A DNA stretch of 64,000 nt from Hymenobacter artigasi. Lineage in GTDB: Bacteria > Bacteroidota > Bacteroidia > Cytophagales > Hymenobacteraceae. The stretch lies in contig NZ_JAAVTK010000004.1 of assembly GCF_012275535.1 (NCBI RefSeq), positions 186,001-250,000 on the forward strand, given 5' to 3'. Position 1 is the first letter of the stretch; each line of letters opens with the position of its first letter. The translations under genes and the position numbers were made by a program. The notes under the pieces were generated by a model. The model was not told the origin of the DNA. It made no database searches and saw only the letters and a program-made list of their open reading frames with translations. Shown here piece after piece: positions 43,737-52,149 of this stretch.

Positions 43737-45061
43737 TGGGGGTTGGCCTGGAAATGCTCGGCGAAAGCGTTGCCGGCTTCCTCGTCGGCAATGCTGCTGA
43801 AGAGGAAACCGCCGATGGTTTTGGGATAGAAAAAAGTCGATTTGGGCGGCATCACGGCCCCGGAATGGCACACGGCTTCCACTTCGGCCATGGTCACTTC
43901 GTTCACGATGAAGGCCGCCCGGGCTTCGCCCCGGTCCACGCGCTGGAGGCATTCGGTGAAATTGCGCACGTAGGCCACGCCCGGCCACGCCCGTTGCACG
44001 TCCGGCCCCACAATGCCCAGCACCTTTTCCAGCACGAAAAAGTGCAGCACCGTCAGGTCCAGCGCCTTCACTTCTTCGGTCGTGTCCCAGTCCAACTGCC
44101 CATGCACTTCGGGCCGAAGCCGGATTTTGAACGACTGCCCATCCACGTACAGGCCGAAAGCCCACTGCTTTCCGGCGATGATTTCGGGCAGGTCGCTGGC
44201 ATCGTCAGTCGGCAAAACGGTGAAGTAGGGGGCCAGCCGGGCCAGTAGCTCACCGGTGGTTAGTTCGGCGGGCAGGTCCAGCAGCAGGCGGTGAGTGGGC
44301 AGAATGCGCAGGTCGTCGGCCGCCGCGTTGGTGAGGTACATCAGGTGGTAGTTCCAGGGCTCGAGGCCGGTGGCGCGTCCGTCGGCGGCCAGCTCGCGGG
44401 CCTGGCGGTAGGCCAGGGAGCCCTCGTAGCGGTGGTGGCCATCGGCCAGAATCACCTCCCGTTTGGCCAGCACCTCCTGAAACCGCCGAATAATCGTGGC
44501 ATCCTGAATCACGGCCAGCACGTCGCGCGCACCTTGGTAGTCTTCCTCGGTTTCGAGCAGCGGCGAGCGCATGGCCTCGTCCAGGTAGGTTTCCAACTCA
44601 AAATCTTCGTCGCGGTACAGCCCGTGCGTGGCGCTGGTCTGGAACTGGGTGCGGGCCAGCAGCTCGGCCCGGTCGTTCACCGAGGCGGGCAGGGTGTTCT
44701 CGTGGCGCAGCACCACGTTTTCGTCCCAGTCATAGGCCCGAATGTGGCACATAAAGCCCTTGCGGCAGTATTTGCGGGTACTGCCGGGCAACTGAAAATA
44801 CTGGTAGTAGGCGTAGATGCCCGGCAGCGCATCCTGCCACAGCACGCCGCTGGCCTGCCATTCGCGCAGCCGCAGTAGCGCCTCTTCCGTCGGGTCTTCG
44901 CCCCGGGGCACCGACAGGTGAATGGAATTAAGCGGGTTGCGATATAGCGCCTCCCGCTGCTTCGCCGATACGACATCGAACAGCGGCGAAACATAGGCAT
45001 CGATGTTGGCGCTCAGCGCCGCATTGTAGCGCCAGCCGCGCAGGGGTTGAATTTCAGCCAA
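43733..45061 (-). CDS. DUF1015 domain protein
   Basis: 442 residues. Matches the DUF1015 family: IQPLRGWRYN near the start, FDVVSAKQREALYRNPLNSIHL, ADGHHRYEGSLAYR, and the C-terminal MPPKSTFFYPKTIGGFLF. Role unknown; often near serine biosynthesis genes in other genomes. Start is TTG 45061 (a stop lies three codons upstream). First gene of a coupled operon with maf and the membrane protein. Hairpin E begins directly upstream. Confidence 0.88.
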   Translation of the reverse strand: MAEIQPLRGWRYNAALSANIDAYVSPLFDVVSAKQREALYRNPLNSIHLSVPRGEDPTEEALLRLREWQASGVLWQDALPGIYAYYQYFQLPGSTRKYCRKGFMCHIRAYDWDENVVLRHENTLPASVNDRAELLARTQFQTSATHGLYRDEDFELETYLDEAMRSPLLETEEDYQGARDVLAVIQDATIIRRFQEVLAKREVILADGHHRYEGSLAYRQARELAADGRATGLEPWNYHLMYLTNAAADDLRILPTHRLLLDLPAELTTGELLARLAPYFTVLPTDDASDLPEIIAGKQWAFGLYVDGQSFKIRLRPEVHGQLDWDTTEEVKALDLTVLHFFVLEKVLGIVGPDVQRAWPGVAYVRNFTECLQRVDRGEARAAFIVNEVTMAEVEAVCHSGAVMPPKSTFFYPKTIGGFLFSSIADEEAGNAFAEHFQANPQ

Positions 45062-45188
45062 AACTTTTCATTTAACAATTAACATTTATCATTTAACATG
45101 CTAACAATCATGATTTACATTTTCGCTCGATGCACGCTTCACGCAGTTTCGATTGTTAAATGATAAATGTTAATTGTTAAATGAAATC
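45062..45188. repeat. Heptad-repeat hairpin E
   Basis: Perfect 32-bp inverted arms (45067-45098 and 45154-45185) around a 55-base loop. Left heptads CATTTAA, CAATTAA, CATTTAT, CATTTAA; right TGTTAAA, TGATAAA, TGTTAAT, TGTTAAA. It fills exactly the space between the DUF1015 start codon and the pdxH stop codon. Left arm is almost identical to that of hairpin D, 8 kb away. Confidence 0.9.
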
Positions 45189-45842
45189 TCACGGGGCCAG
45201 GCGGCTGCGCTTCCAGGCGGCGCCATCCCATTCGTACACGATGCGGTCGTGCAGGCGGCTGGGGCGGCCCTGCCACAGCTCCAGTCGCGTGGGCCGCAGG
45301 ATGTAGCCGCCCCAGTTGTCGGGGCGCGGCAGCGGGTTTTGCTCCCCGAACTCCTCGGCTACGGCTTCTTCGCGGGCTTCGAGCTCTTCGCGGCTGCCGA
45401 TGACCTGGCTTTGGGGCGAGGCCCAGGCTCCCACTTGGCTGCTGCGCGGCCGGCTCTGGAAATATTCGGTTGACATCGTTTCCGGAGCCTTTTCTACGCG
45501 GCCTTCCACGCGCACCTGCCGCTCCAGGCCGGGCCAGAAGAAGTTAAGCGCCGCCAGCGGCTGCCCGGCCAGCTCCTGGCCCTTGCGCGACTCGTAGTTA
45601 GTATAGAACAGAAAGCCGGCGTCATCGGGCAGTCCTTTCAACAGCACCACGCGCGACGATGGCTGCCCCGTAGCGGCCGCTACCGTGCTCACGGTCATGG
45701 CCGTGGGCTCGTCGAGCTGGGCCGCTATGGCTTCTTCCAGCCATACCCGAAACTGCGGCACGGCGTCCGGCAGCACATCGGCTTCGGAAAGGGTGCGCTG
45801 GGCGTACGTTTTGCGCAGGTCGGCAAGGTGCAGGTCAGTCAT
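45189..45842 (-). CDS. pdxH: Pyridoxine/pyridoxamine 5'-phosphate oxidase
   Basis: 217 residues. FMN enzyme that makes pyridoxal 5'-phosphate. Motifs: [60 protein letters not shown] and the C-terminal [13 protein letters not shown]. Normal length. ATG lies 15 bases from hairpin F. Confidence 0.95.
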   Translation of the reverse strand: MTDLHLADLRKTYAQRTLSEADVLPDAVPQFRVWLEEAIAAQLDEPTAMTVSTVAAATGQPSSRVVLLKGLPDDAGFLFYTNYESRKGQELAGQPLAALNFFWPGLERQVRVEGRVEKAPETMSTEYFQSRPRSSQVGAWASPQSQVIGSREELEAREEAVAEEFGEQNPLPRPDNWGGYILRPTRLELWQGRPSRLHDRIVYEWDGAAWKRSRLAP

Positions 45843-45857
45843 TGAGGGAATCTGAGA

Positions 45858-46088
45858 GAATTATAAATTATAAATTTTGAATTATAAATTGACGGTATTG
45901 CTACCAGGGTTGGGGTATGGTGCCAGGGAACAATTTTGCGGCTGATGCAGTCTTATTGCACCACACTTTGGAAGCCAAATGGCCTTGGCGGTGCAAGGTA
46001 CTACCATCTGTAAAGTCCGTCCTGCTGACTTTCTCATCGCGGTTCGCAGTGCCATTTATAAGTCAAAATTTATAATTTATAATTTCCC
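45858..46088. repeat. Heptad-repeat hairpin F (arms widely separated)
   Basis: Left heptads GAATTAT, AAATTAT, AAATTTT, GAATTAT, AAATTGA (45858-45892); right ATTTATA, AGTCAAA, ATTTATA, ATTTATA, ATTTCCC (46054-46088). The arms are inverted and about 160 bases apart, between divergent pdxH and the YqgE gene; the right array ends 5 bases before the YqgE ATG. The intervening 160 bases hold no gene. Confidence 0.75.
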
Positions 46089-46093
46089 TTCCC

Positions 46094-46648
46094 ATGCGGC
46101 CCGGTACTCTGCTCATTTCCAAGCCCTTCCTCGGCGACCCCAATTTCGAGCGCAGCGTGGTGCTGCTCTGCCGCGACGAGCCCGCCGACGGCTCTTTTGG
46201 CCTCGTGCTGAACCGCCTCACCAGCCTCGTGCTCGACGACGTGCTCGACCTGCCCCCTGAGGCCACGGCCGCCGCCATGGTGCCCATCTACGTGGGTGGG
46301 CCCGTCGAGCCCAACACCCTGCACTACCTGCACCGCCGGGCCGACCTGCCCGGGGCCACCGATTTAGGCCAGGGCGTGTATTGGGGCGGCGATTTTGAAA
46401 CCCTGCTGGGACTGCTCGGCAGTGGGGCCATCGAAGCCGGTGATGTACGGCTCTTTGCCGGATATTCGGGGTGGTCGGCGGGCCAGCTGGCCGGCGAAAT
46501 GGAGGGTCAGAGTTGGATACGGCACCCCGCAAGCGCCGGGAAAGTGTTTACTTTGGCATCTGATGCGTTCTGGCGGGAAATCCTGCGGGAGAAAGGCGGC
46601 AAGTTTAAAGTCCTGGCCAACTATCCCGTCGACCCCCGGCTCAACTAA
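46094..46648 (+). CDS. YqgE/AlgH family protein
   Basis: 184 residues. Family pattern: GTLLISKPFLGDPNFERSVVLLCRDEPADGSFGLVLNR at the start and VYVGGPVEPNTLHYLHR, followed by RLFAGYSGWSAGQLAGEM. Function not firmly established. Normal length. Confidence 0.92.
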   Translation: MRPGTLLISKPFLGDPNFERSVVLLCRDEPADGSFGLVLNRLTSLVLDDVLDLPPEATAAAMVPIYVGGPVEPNTLHYLHRRADLPGATDLGQGVYWGGDFETLLGLLGSGAIEAGDVRLFAGYSGWSAGQLAGEMEGQSWIRHPASAGKVFTLASDAFWREILREKGGKFKVLANYPVDPRLN

Positions 46649-46738
46649 TGAGGTTTTTGTCCGGACCTTTGTTTTATTCCCACTTTTTTTTGCTCTCCCC
46701 TCTGGCCCCCTGCTCCGGGCTGGCTTTTACGAAGATTT

Positions 46739-49198
46739 ATGGCTGCTGAAGAAAACCCCACTGCTCCGCTCGCGGGCGGCAACGACCCGGCCGGCGAAGA
46801 CCGGATGACCATTTTGCAACGCCGTCTGGCTGAGATTGAGGGCAAATCGGCCCCGGCCGATGCTGCTGCGCCTTCCACTACGGCCACGCCCAACGCGGCC
46901 GGCGAAACGCAGGTAGAGCTGCCCGCCCAGGGTACGCCCGATTTGGCCGCCGGCCAGCCTGATGGTGCCGGTACTGCCGAAGCCCCCGGGGCCGCCGTTA
47001 TCGCCACCGACCTCGGCCCAGTCGTGCCCACCCCCGGCACGCCCGAAGCCGCTGCCGCCGCCGAAACCGCCCAGCACGTTTCTCATCCCGTAACCGTGGA
47101 CGGCAGCGATGTTTCGGCTCCACAGGCCCGCGCCATTGAGCACTACGGTGAAGAAATGGCCACTACGCCCAATCCCGAATCCCTGGCCGCCGCCGAGCAC
47201 ATTAATAGTGCCACGCCCGCGCCCATTGCCGACCCCGAAACGCTGAGCGCCGCAAACACGGCCGCTACCGTCGAAGACCAGGCCCCCGCGCTGCCTACCG
47301 TGGAGTTGCACGATGCCCCGGAGCTGGAAGCGGCGCAGGAGCCGTTGGCCACGCTGCCTACCTCGTCGGAAACCCCGCTTAATGCGGCCCCGGCCGATGT
47401 GGCGGCTATTGATGCCGGTGAAGAACCAACCGGCGTGGAAGGTGACGCAGCTACTGAAACCGCTGCTCCTGATTTCACGGCCCTCGACCTGCCTGCCCAG
47501 GCCAACTACCTGGTGGGCCTGTTGCGCGGCACCAATGCCCGCCAGAACCGCAAGCAGATTCTCGACCTTACCCGTCAGTATGAAACCAATGTGGGCCTGG
47601 CCCGCACCGCCGCTCGCGAGAAATTCGCCGCCGGTGGCGAAGGTGCTGAAGCCTTTGCTTTCCAGCAGCCCGAAGGCCAGCAGGAGTTGAACAAAGCCCT
47701 GCAGGAGTTCCGCGAGAGCCGTGCCAAAGATGCCAAAGCCGAGGATGCCAGCCGTGGCGACAACCTCAGCCGGAAAAAAGCCCTGCTCGACCAACTCCGC
47801 ACGCTGGTTGACGCCGCCGAAACCAAAGACAGCTCCGGCAAGCTGAAGGCCCTGCAGGCCGAGTGGAAAGGCACTGGCGCGGTGCCCCAGGGCGACAGCC
47901 AGGGCATCTGGGATACGTACCACGGCTTGCTCGACATCTATTACAGCAAGCAGGGCCAGTTCCTGCAGATGAAGGACCTGGACCGCCGCCGCAACTTGGA
48001 GGCCAAAGAGGCCCTCATCAAGCGCGCCGAAGCCCTCGGCTCGGCTTCCGGCATCAATAAAGCCCTCGATGAGCTGACCAAGCTGCACGAGGACTGGAAG
48101 AACATCGGCCCCGTGCCCAACGACCAGCGCGAGCCGCTGTGGCAGCGCTTCATCGCTGCTTCGGATGTGCTGCACCAGCGCCGCAAGGAGTTCGTGGACC
48201 AGCGCTCGACCGTGGAGAAAGCCAACCTTGTGGTGAAGCAGGCGCTGCTGGAGCGCGTGCTGCCCTTCGCTACCTTCGAAACCGACCGCGTGAACCTGTG
48301 GCGCTCGAAGACCGACGAGCTGCAGGAAATCAAAACCGAGTGGGAAGCCGCCGGCCTCGTGCCCCGCGCCCAGGCCGATGCCCTCAATAAGCAGTACTGG
48401 GCCGCCTACAAAGCTTTCTTCAACCGGAAGAATGACTTCTTCAAGTCCCTCGACAACGAGAAGTCGGCGAACGTGAAAGCCAAGCAGGCCCTCATCGACC
48501 AGGCTGAAGAAGCCGCTAACAATGCCGATGGCGATGCTGCCCGCCAGGTCATCATCCGGGTGCAGAAGGAGTGGAAGGACGTGGGCCGCGTGCCCGATAA
48601 GCTGGCCGATAAGCTCTGGCACCGGTTCCGCGCCGCCTGCGACGCCGTGTTTGAGCGTCCCAAGCAGGAGTCGCGCTTCCGCGAGGAGAAAGTACAGCAG
48701 TCGTCGGCTGAGCAGACCGCGCACCTCGATACCATCGCCGAGCAGGTTAATGCCCTCAGCGTTGAAGCACCGGGCTCGCTCGAAGGCTTCCGCGCCATTC
48801 TGGCTGGCTGGGCCACCGAGTTTGATGCCAACGACGAGCAGCCCAGCCGCGGCACCGCCGACCGCAGCGAAGAGCAGCTGTTGTCGCTGCTCGGCAAGTA
48901 CCTCGACCACGTTCCCGGCCTGGGCTACGCCGACCGTACCGACCTGTTGTTCCAGACCGAAGTAGCGCGCCTCAAAGCCCGCCCGCAGGCCCAGCAGCAG
49001 CTCACGCGCAAGGAAATGGCTCTGCGCAAGGAAATCAACGAGTTGGAAAACGACCACTCGACCCTGCAAACCAACCTCGATTTCTTCGCCCGCTCTAAAA
49101 ATGCTTCCCAGCTCCGCGAGGAGTACCAGGGCCGCATCGCCGAAGGCCAGAAGCGCATCGAAGCCCTGAAGAAGCAGTTGCGAATGATTCGCAGCTAA
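46739..49198 (+). CDS. DUF349 repeat protein
   Basis: 819 residues. The first 240 are Ala/Pro/Glu/Thr-rich and probably disordered. From about 260 the protein is a series of helical DUF349 repeats, each with a pattern like LQAEWKGTGAVPQGDSQGIWDTYHGLLDIYY or EDWKNIGPVPNDQREPLWQRF, followed by a C-terminal coiled coil. Role unknown; predicted cytoplasmic. A decayed copy of one repeat occurs inverted at 63376-63553. Confidence 0.9.
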   Translation: MAAEENPTAPLAGGNDPAGEDRMTILQRRLAEIEGKSAPADAAAPSTTATPNAAGETQVELPAQGTPDLAAGQPDGAGTAEAPGAAVIATDLGPVVPTPGTPEAAAAAETAQHVSHPVTVDGSDVSAPQARAIEHYGEEMATTPNPESLAAAEHINSATPAPIADPETLSAANTAATVEDQAPALPTVELHDAPELEAAQEPLATLPTSSETPLNAAPADVAAIDAGEEPTGVEGDAATETAAPDFTALDLPAQANYLVGLLRGTNARQNRKQILDLTRQYETNVGLARTAAREKFAAGGEGAEAFAFQQPEGQQELNKALQEFRESRAKDAKAEDASRGDNLSRKKALLDQLRTLVDAAETKDSSGKLKALQAEWKGTGAVPQGDSQGIWDTYHGLLDIYYSKQGQFLQMKDLDRRRNLEAKEALIKRAEALGSASGINKALDELTKLHEDWKNIGPVPNDQREPLWQRFIAASDVLHQRRKEFVDQRSTVEKANLVVKQALLERVLPFATFETDRVNLWRSKTDELQEIKTEWEAAGLVPRAQADALNKQYWAAYKAFFNRKNDFFKSLDNEKSANVKAKQALIDQAEEAANNADGDAARQVIIRVQKEWKDVGRVPDKLADKLWHRFRAACDAVFERPKQESRFREEKVQQSSAEQTAHLDTIAEQVNALSVEAPGSLEGFRAILAGWATEFDANDEQPSRGTADRSEEQLLSLLGKYLDHVPGLGYADRTDLLFQTEVARLKARPQAQQQLTRKEMALRKEINELENDHSTLQTNLDFFARSKNASQLREEYQGRIAEGQKRIEALKKQLRMIRS

Positions 49199-49221
49199 TT
49201 AGCTCTTCTAACCAAGGCTAA

Positions 49222-49258
49222 GCGGGCCGGCGTCGATGATGCCGGCCCGCTTTTTTTT
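49222..49258 (+). terminator. Rho-independent terminator after DUF349 gene
   Basis: Perfect 10-bp stem GCGGGCCGGC, 9-base loop, eight T. Confidence 0.95.
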
Positions 49259-49300
49259 GCTAAATGTGGCCTAATTGCTGGGAATACGGTGTTGGCTGTT

Positions 49301-49308
49301 TACTTTTG
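49301..49308 (+). promoter_or_regulatory. Bacteroidetes -7 promoter element for tRNA-Thr
   Basis: TACTTTTG, exact consensus, 12 bases before the mature tRNA 5' end. Confidence 0.7.
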
Positions 49309-49320
49309 CACCACCAACCC

Positions 49321-49393
49321 GCCGCCTTAGCTCAGTTGGTAGAGCTTCTGACTTGTAATCAGAGGGTCGTTGGTTCGAGTCCGACAGGCGGCT
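49321..49393 (+). tRNA. tRNA-Thr (anticodon TGT)
   Basis: 73 bases fold into a full cloverleaf: acceptor GCCGCCT/AGGCGGC, D stem GCTC/GAGC, anticodon stem TCTGA/TCAGA with loop CTTGTAA (anticodon TGT), T arm with GGTTCGAGTCC. CCA is not encoded. A broken integrase follows, so its 3' end may have served as an attachment site. Confidence 0.97.
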
Positions 49394-49414
49394 CACATAT
49401 CCTTTACCGGAACA

Positions 49415-49462
49415 CCCGGAAAACTGCTTCACACGTCGTGGAGGCCGTTTTCCGGGTTTTTT
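49415..49462 (+). terminator. Terminator after tRNA-Thr
   Basis: CCCGGAAAAC pairs with GTTTTCCGGG, followed by six T. The 22-base loop is long. Confidence 0.75.
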
Positions 49463-49545
49463 GCGTCTAGGGGAATCGGTACTCCTGGGTGCGTATCTTT
49501 CACTTTACGGTGGGACAGACGCCCCCCGTTACGCCCCCCTTTTGT

Positions 49546-50250
49546 ATGGTTACCCAATTCGTTCTTCGCACCGACAAGAAAGACAGCGTGGGCCGGTGCC
49601 CCGTGCACCTGGTGGTTTATCTTGATGGGGTTCGCCTCAAATGTGCCACCGGGGAGAAATGCAAGCCGGCGGACTGGAACGCGACCCGGCAGGAATTCCG
49701 CAAATCGTATCCGCTGCCGGATGATGCCAACGCCCTGCTGGCTCGGCTGACCAAAGATGCCCTGGCGTGGTGGCGGAAGCTGCGGGCCGAAGGGGAGGCC
49801 TCGACGCTGGCTGGGCTGCGGGTAGCGCTGCGGCCAGCCCCGGTGCCCGAGGCGGCGGTGGTCGAGCAGGAGTCGGTGACGGTGTGGTATGACGACTACC
49901 GCAAGTCGATGCTGGCGTGGGGCTATGCCAAGGAAACGTTGCGGCACCACCTGGTGACGCGGAGTTGGATGGTAGGCTTTAAGAAATGGGCCGGGGTGCT
50001 GCTGGACCCGACCACCTACAGTCTGGAGCTGCATGACCGGCTGATGGTGATGTGCCGAAGCTGTACATGGCGGCCGATGACTTGCGGAAGCTGGAAATGG
50101 CCATGCTGCCGGCAATTTTAGTAGCGACGCGGGATGTTTTTCTGCTTTGTTGTTATTTGTGGATGCGCTACTCAGAATTGGCCGCCCTGCACCCGGGGCC
50201 ACCTGCACGAGTGGAATGGCGGGCGGCAGCGGCGGCGGATGTTGAGTAAG
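49546..50250 (+). pseudogene. Broken tyrosine recombinase (integrase)
   Basis: The first frame (from ATG 49546) encodes the arm-binding N-terminus typical of Bacteroidota integrases (FVLRTDKKDSVGRCPVHLVVYLDGVRLKCATG...KPADWN) and part of the core-binding domain. A frameshift near 50050 moves the reading to a second frame with YMAADDLRKLE and RDVFLLCCYLWMRYSELAALH, which contains the first catalytic Arg. The remaining catalytic residues (HxxR and Tyr) are missing. Position just 3' of tRNA-Thr fits an integrated element whose integrase has decayed. Confidence 0.82.
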
Positions 50251-50487
50251 ATGCGGGCGTGGATGAGCAACTATTTGACGACAGCGGCTCTGGCCACCAT
50301 TAATAAGTAGGCCGATGTGGAACGGATAAAGCTGATATCCGAATCAGGTGTCGAATAGTATCCCGTGTGCAAGTCCAGCGTGCAACCCAACCCCAATGGG
50401 TAGACAAGTCAAAATCTGCTAACGACTGCATAAACGCTGCCATACATAAAAATATACAATAATATCTTTTATGCAGAATGCTCAGGC
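50251..50487. other. AT-richer remnant sequence upstream of promoter
   Basis: No gene. Contains an inverted repeat CTGCATAAA (50426-50434) and TTTATGCAG (50468-50476) immediately upstream of the -7 element at 50488; spacing would suit an operator, but no regulator is known. Confidence 0.4.
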
Positions 50488-50495
50488 TACCTTTG
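50488..50495 (+). promoter_or_regulatory. Bacteroidetes -7 promoter element (TACCTTTG)
   Basis: Exact consensus. The predicted start of transcription is directly before a 19-bp hairpin. Confidence 0.65.
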
Positions 50496-50506
50496 CGAGG
50501 TATTGC

Positions 50507-50556
50507 GTGCCCTTCGGAAGTAATTGTCAAACAGCATAATTACTTCCGAAGGGCAC
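50507..50556 (+). promoter_or_regulatory. 5' leader hairpin
   Basis: Perfect 19-bp arms GTGCCCTTCGGAAGTAATT (50507-50525) and its complement (50538-50556) around 12 bases. It falls between the -7 element and the start codon at 50602, so it would form at the 5' end of the transcript; a short T run follows the second arm. Confidence 0.6.
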
Positions 50557-50601
50557 GTTTTGCATGGGTCCTTACCGAGGAAGAAAATTTTCGCACGAAT
50601 T

Positions 50602-52104
50602 ATGAAACACTTATTTACCCCAATAGCCCTTGGGGCAGCTTTGTGTGCTTCCCCGGCCGCTGCTCAGGACTTGACCAACGCCGGGTCCACCATCACGGTG
50701 CAGGCCGGGGCCACGCTCTACGTGAGCACCGGCGGCCTCACCAACCAAGCCGGCGGCACCCTAACGAACGCCGGCACCCTGCGTGTAGACGGTCCTATAA
50801 TCAACCCAGGCACCCTGGACCTGAGCACGGGGGCGCTGGAAGTGAAGGGCGATTTCGCCAACACCGGCACGCTGCTGCCCGGCACCAGCGCCGTCACCTT
50901 CAGCGGGGTGGCTAACCAGTTACTGACCCCCGGCGGGGCCACCCTTTACCAGGTGCTGGTGAGCAAGCCCACGGTCGGGGCCAACACCCTGCGCCTGGCC
51001 GGTGACCTCAACGTGAGCAACCTGCTCAGCCTGAGCAATGGTCTGGTCAATACCACAAACGGCGGCAACATCTACACCCTGCTGCTGCCCAACACGGCCT
51101 CCCTCGCCGGCGAGGCCACTGGACGCTACGTACTGGGCAGCCTCGAAATCACCCGCTCGGGCTTGAGCGGGGCGGTGGACTTTGGCCACGGGGCCGTGCT
51201 TGACCCCACCACCAACAACCTGGGCACGGTCGTCATTACGCGGGTAGCCGGCCTGCTGACGGATGACGTGAGCCGGGGCGTGAATTTCGGTAATACCAGC
51301 TACAAGGGTATCGACCGCCTCTGGACCATCAGCCCGGCCAGCCAGCCCAGCGCTGCCGTGCAGCTTACTCTGAGCTGGCTGGCCGACAACGACAACGGCA
51401 TCGCCGACTTTACGCAGGCCCGCGTCTTTCAGCAAAGCGCGGCCGGTCAGCCCTGGGCCGTGCGCGGCCCGGTGGCCAACGCCAGCAGCCGCAGCATTTC
51501 GATGAGCCCGACCACGCTCAGTCGTTTCACGGTGAGCAACGCGGCCAACCCGCTGCCCGTGACGCTGGTGGACTTCACGGCCGTGGCCGAGGGGCCCGCC
51601 GCCGCCCGTCTGCGCTGGGCTACGGCTTCGGAGCTGAACAACGCCGGCTTTACGGTGGAGCGCAGCCTGGATGCCCGCGTATTTCAGGGAATTGGCACGG
51701 TTGCCGGGGCGGGCACCAGCTCCGTGCGCCACGACTACACGCTGCTTGATACAAAACTGCCAGCTGGCGCGACGCTGCTCTACTATCGCCTGCGGCAGAC
51801 TGATTTGAGCGGGACGTTCACCTACTCGCCGGTGCGCGCCGTGGCCCTGGCCCCGCAGGCTGCGGGCTTTGTGGTGTACCCGACCAAGGTGCCCGTGGGA
51901 CAGCCCGCGACCTACCTCTACACTGGCCCGGCGGAGGCCGGCACCCTTCAAGTGCTCGACCTGCTGGGCCGGGTGGTGCGCACCCTGGCCTTGGACGGCC
52001 GTGCCCACGGCGCCGTACCGCTCGCCAACCTGGTCAGCGGGGCTTATTTCCTGCGCTACACTACGGCCACGGCCCGCTTTGACAGCCGCTGCGTGGTGGA
52101 GTAG
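50602..52104 (+). CDS. Secreted repeat protein with T9SS sorting domain
   Basis: 500 residues. Signal peptide (MKHLFTPIALGAALCASPAAAQ). Residues 25-150 are Gly/Thr/Asn-rich with LTNAGT-type repeats suggesting a right-handed beta-solenoid. A fibronectin-like region begins at LPVTLVDFTAVAEGPAAARLRWATASELNNAGFTVERS, the standard segment before T9SS domains, and the last 75 residues form the sorting domain (YPTKVPVGQ in place of YPNP). Surface or secreted role unknown. ATG 50602 is set by the signal peptide. Confidence 0.8.
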   Translation: MKHLFTPIALGAALCASPAAAQDLTNAGSTITVQAGATLYVSTGGLTNQAGGTLTNAGTLRVDGPIINPGTLDLSTGALEVKGDFANTGTLLPGTSAVTFSGVANQLLTPGGATLYQVLVSKPTVGANTLRLAGDLNVSNLLSLSNGLVNTTNGGNIYTLLLPNTASLAGEATGRYVLGSLEITRSGLSGAVDFGHGAVLDPTTNNLGTVVITRVAGLLTDDVSRGVNFGNTSYKGIDRLWTISPASQPSAAVQLTLSWLADNDNGIADFTQARVFQQSAAGQPWAVRGPVANASSRSISMSPTTLSRFTVSNAANPLPVTLVDFTAVAEGPAAARLRWATASELNNAGFTVERSLDARVFQGIGTVAGAGTSSVRHDYTLLDTKLPAGATLLYYRLRQTDLSGTFTYSPVRAVALAPQAAGFVVYPTKVPVGQPATYLYTGPAEAGTLQVLDLLGRVVRTLALDGRAHGAVPLANLVSGAYFLRYTTATARFDSRCVVE

Positions 52105-52149
52105 CCCGGCCTTCTTATCTCAATTGACTCATTTCTTTCTCTTTTTTTC

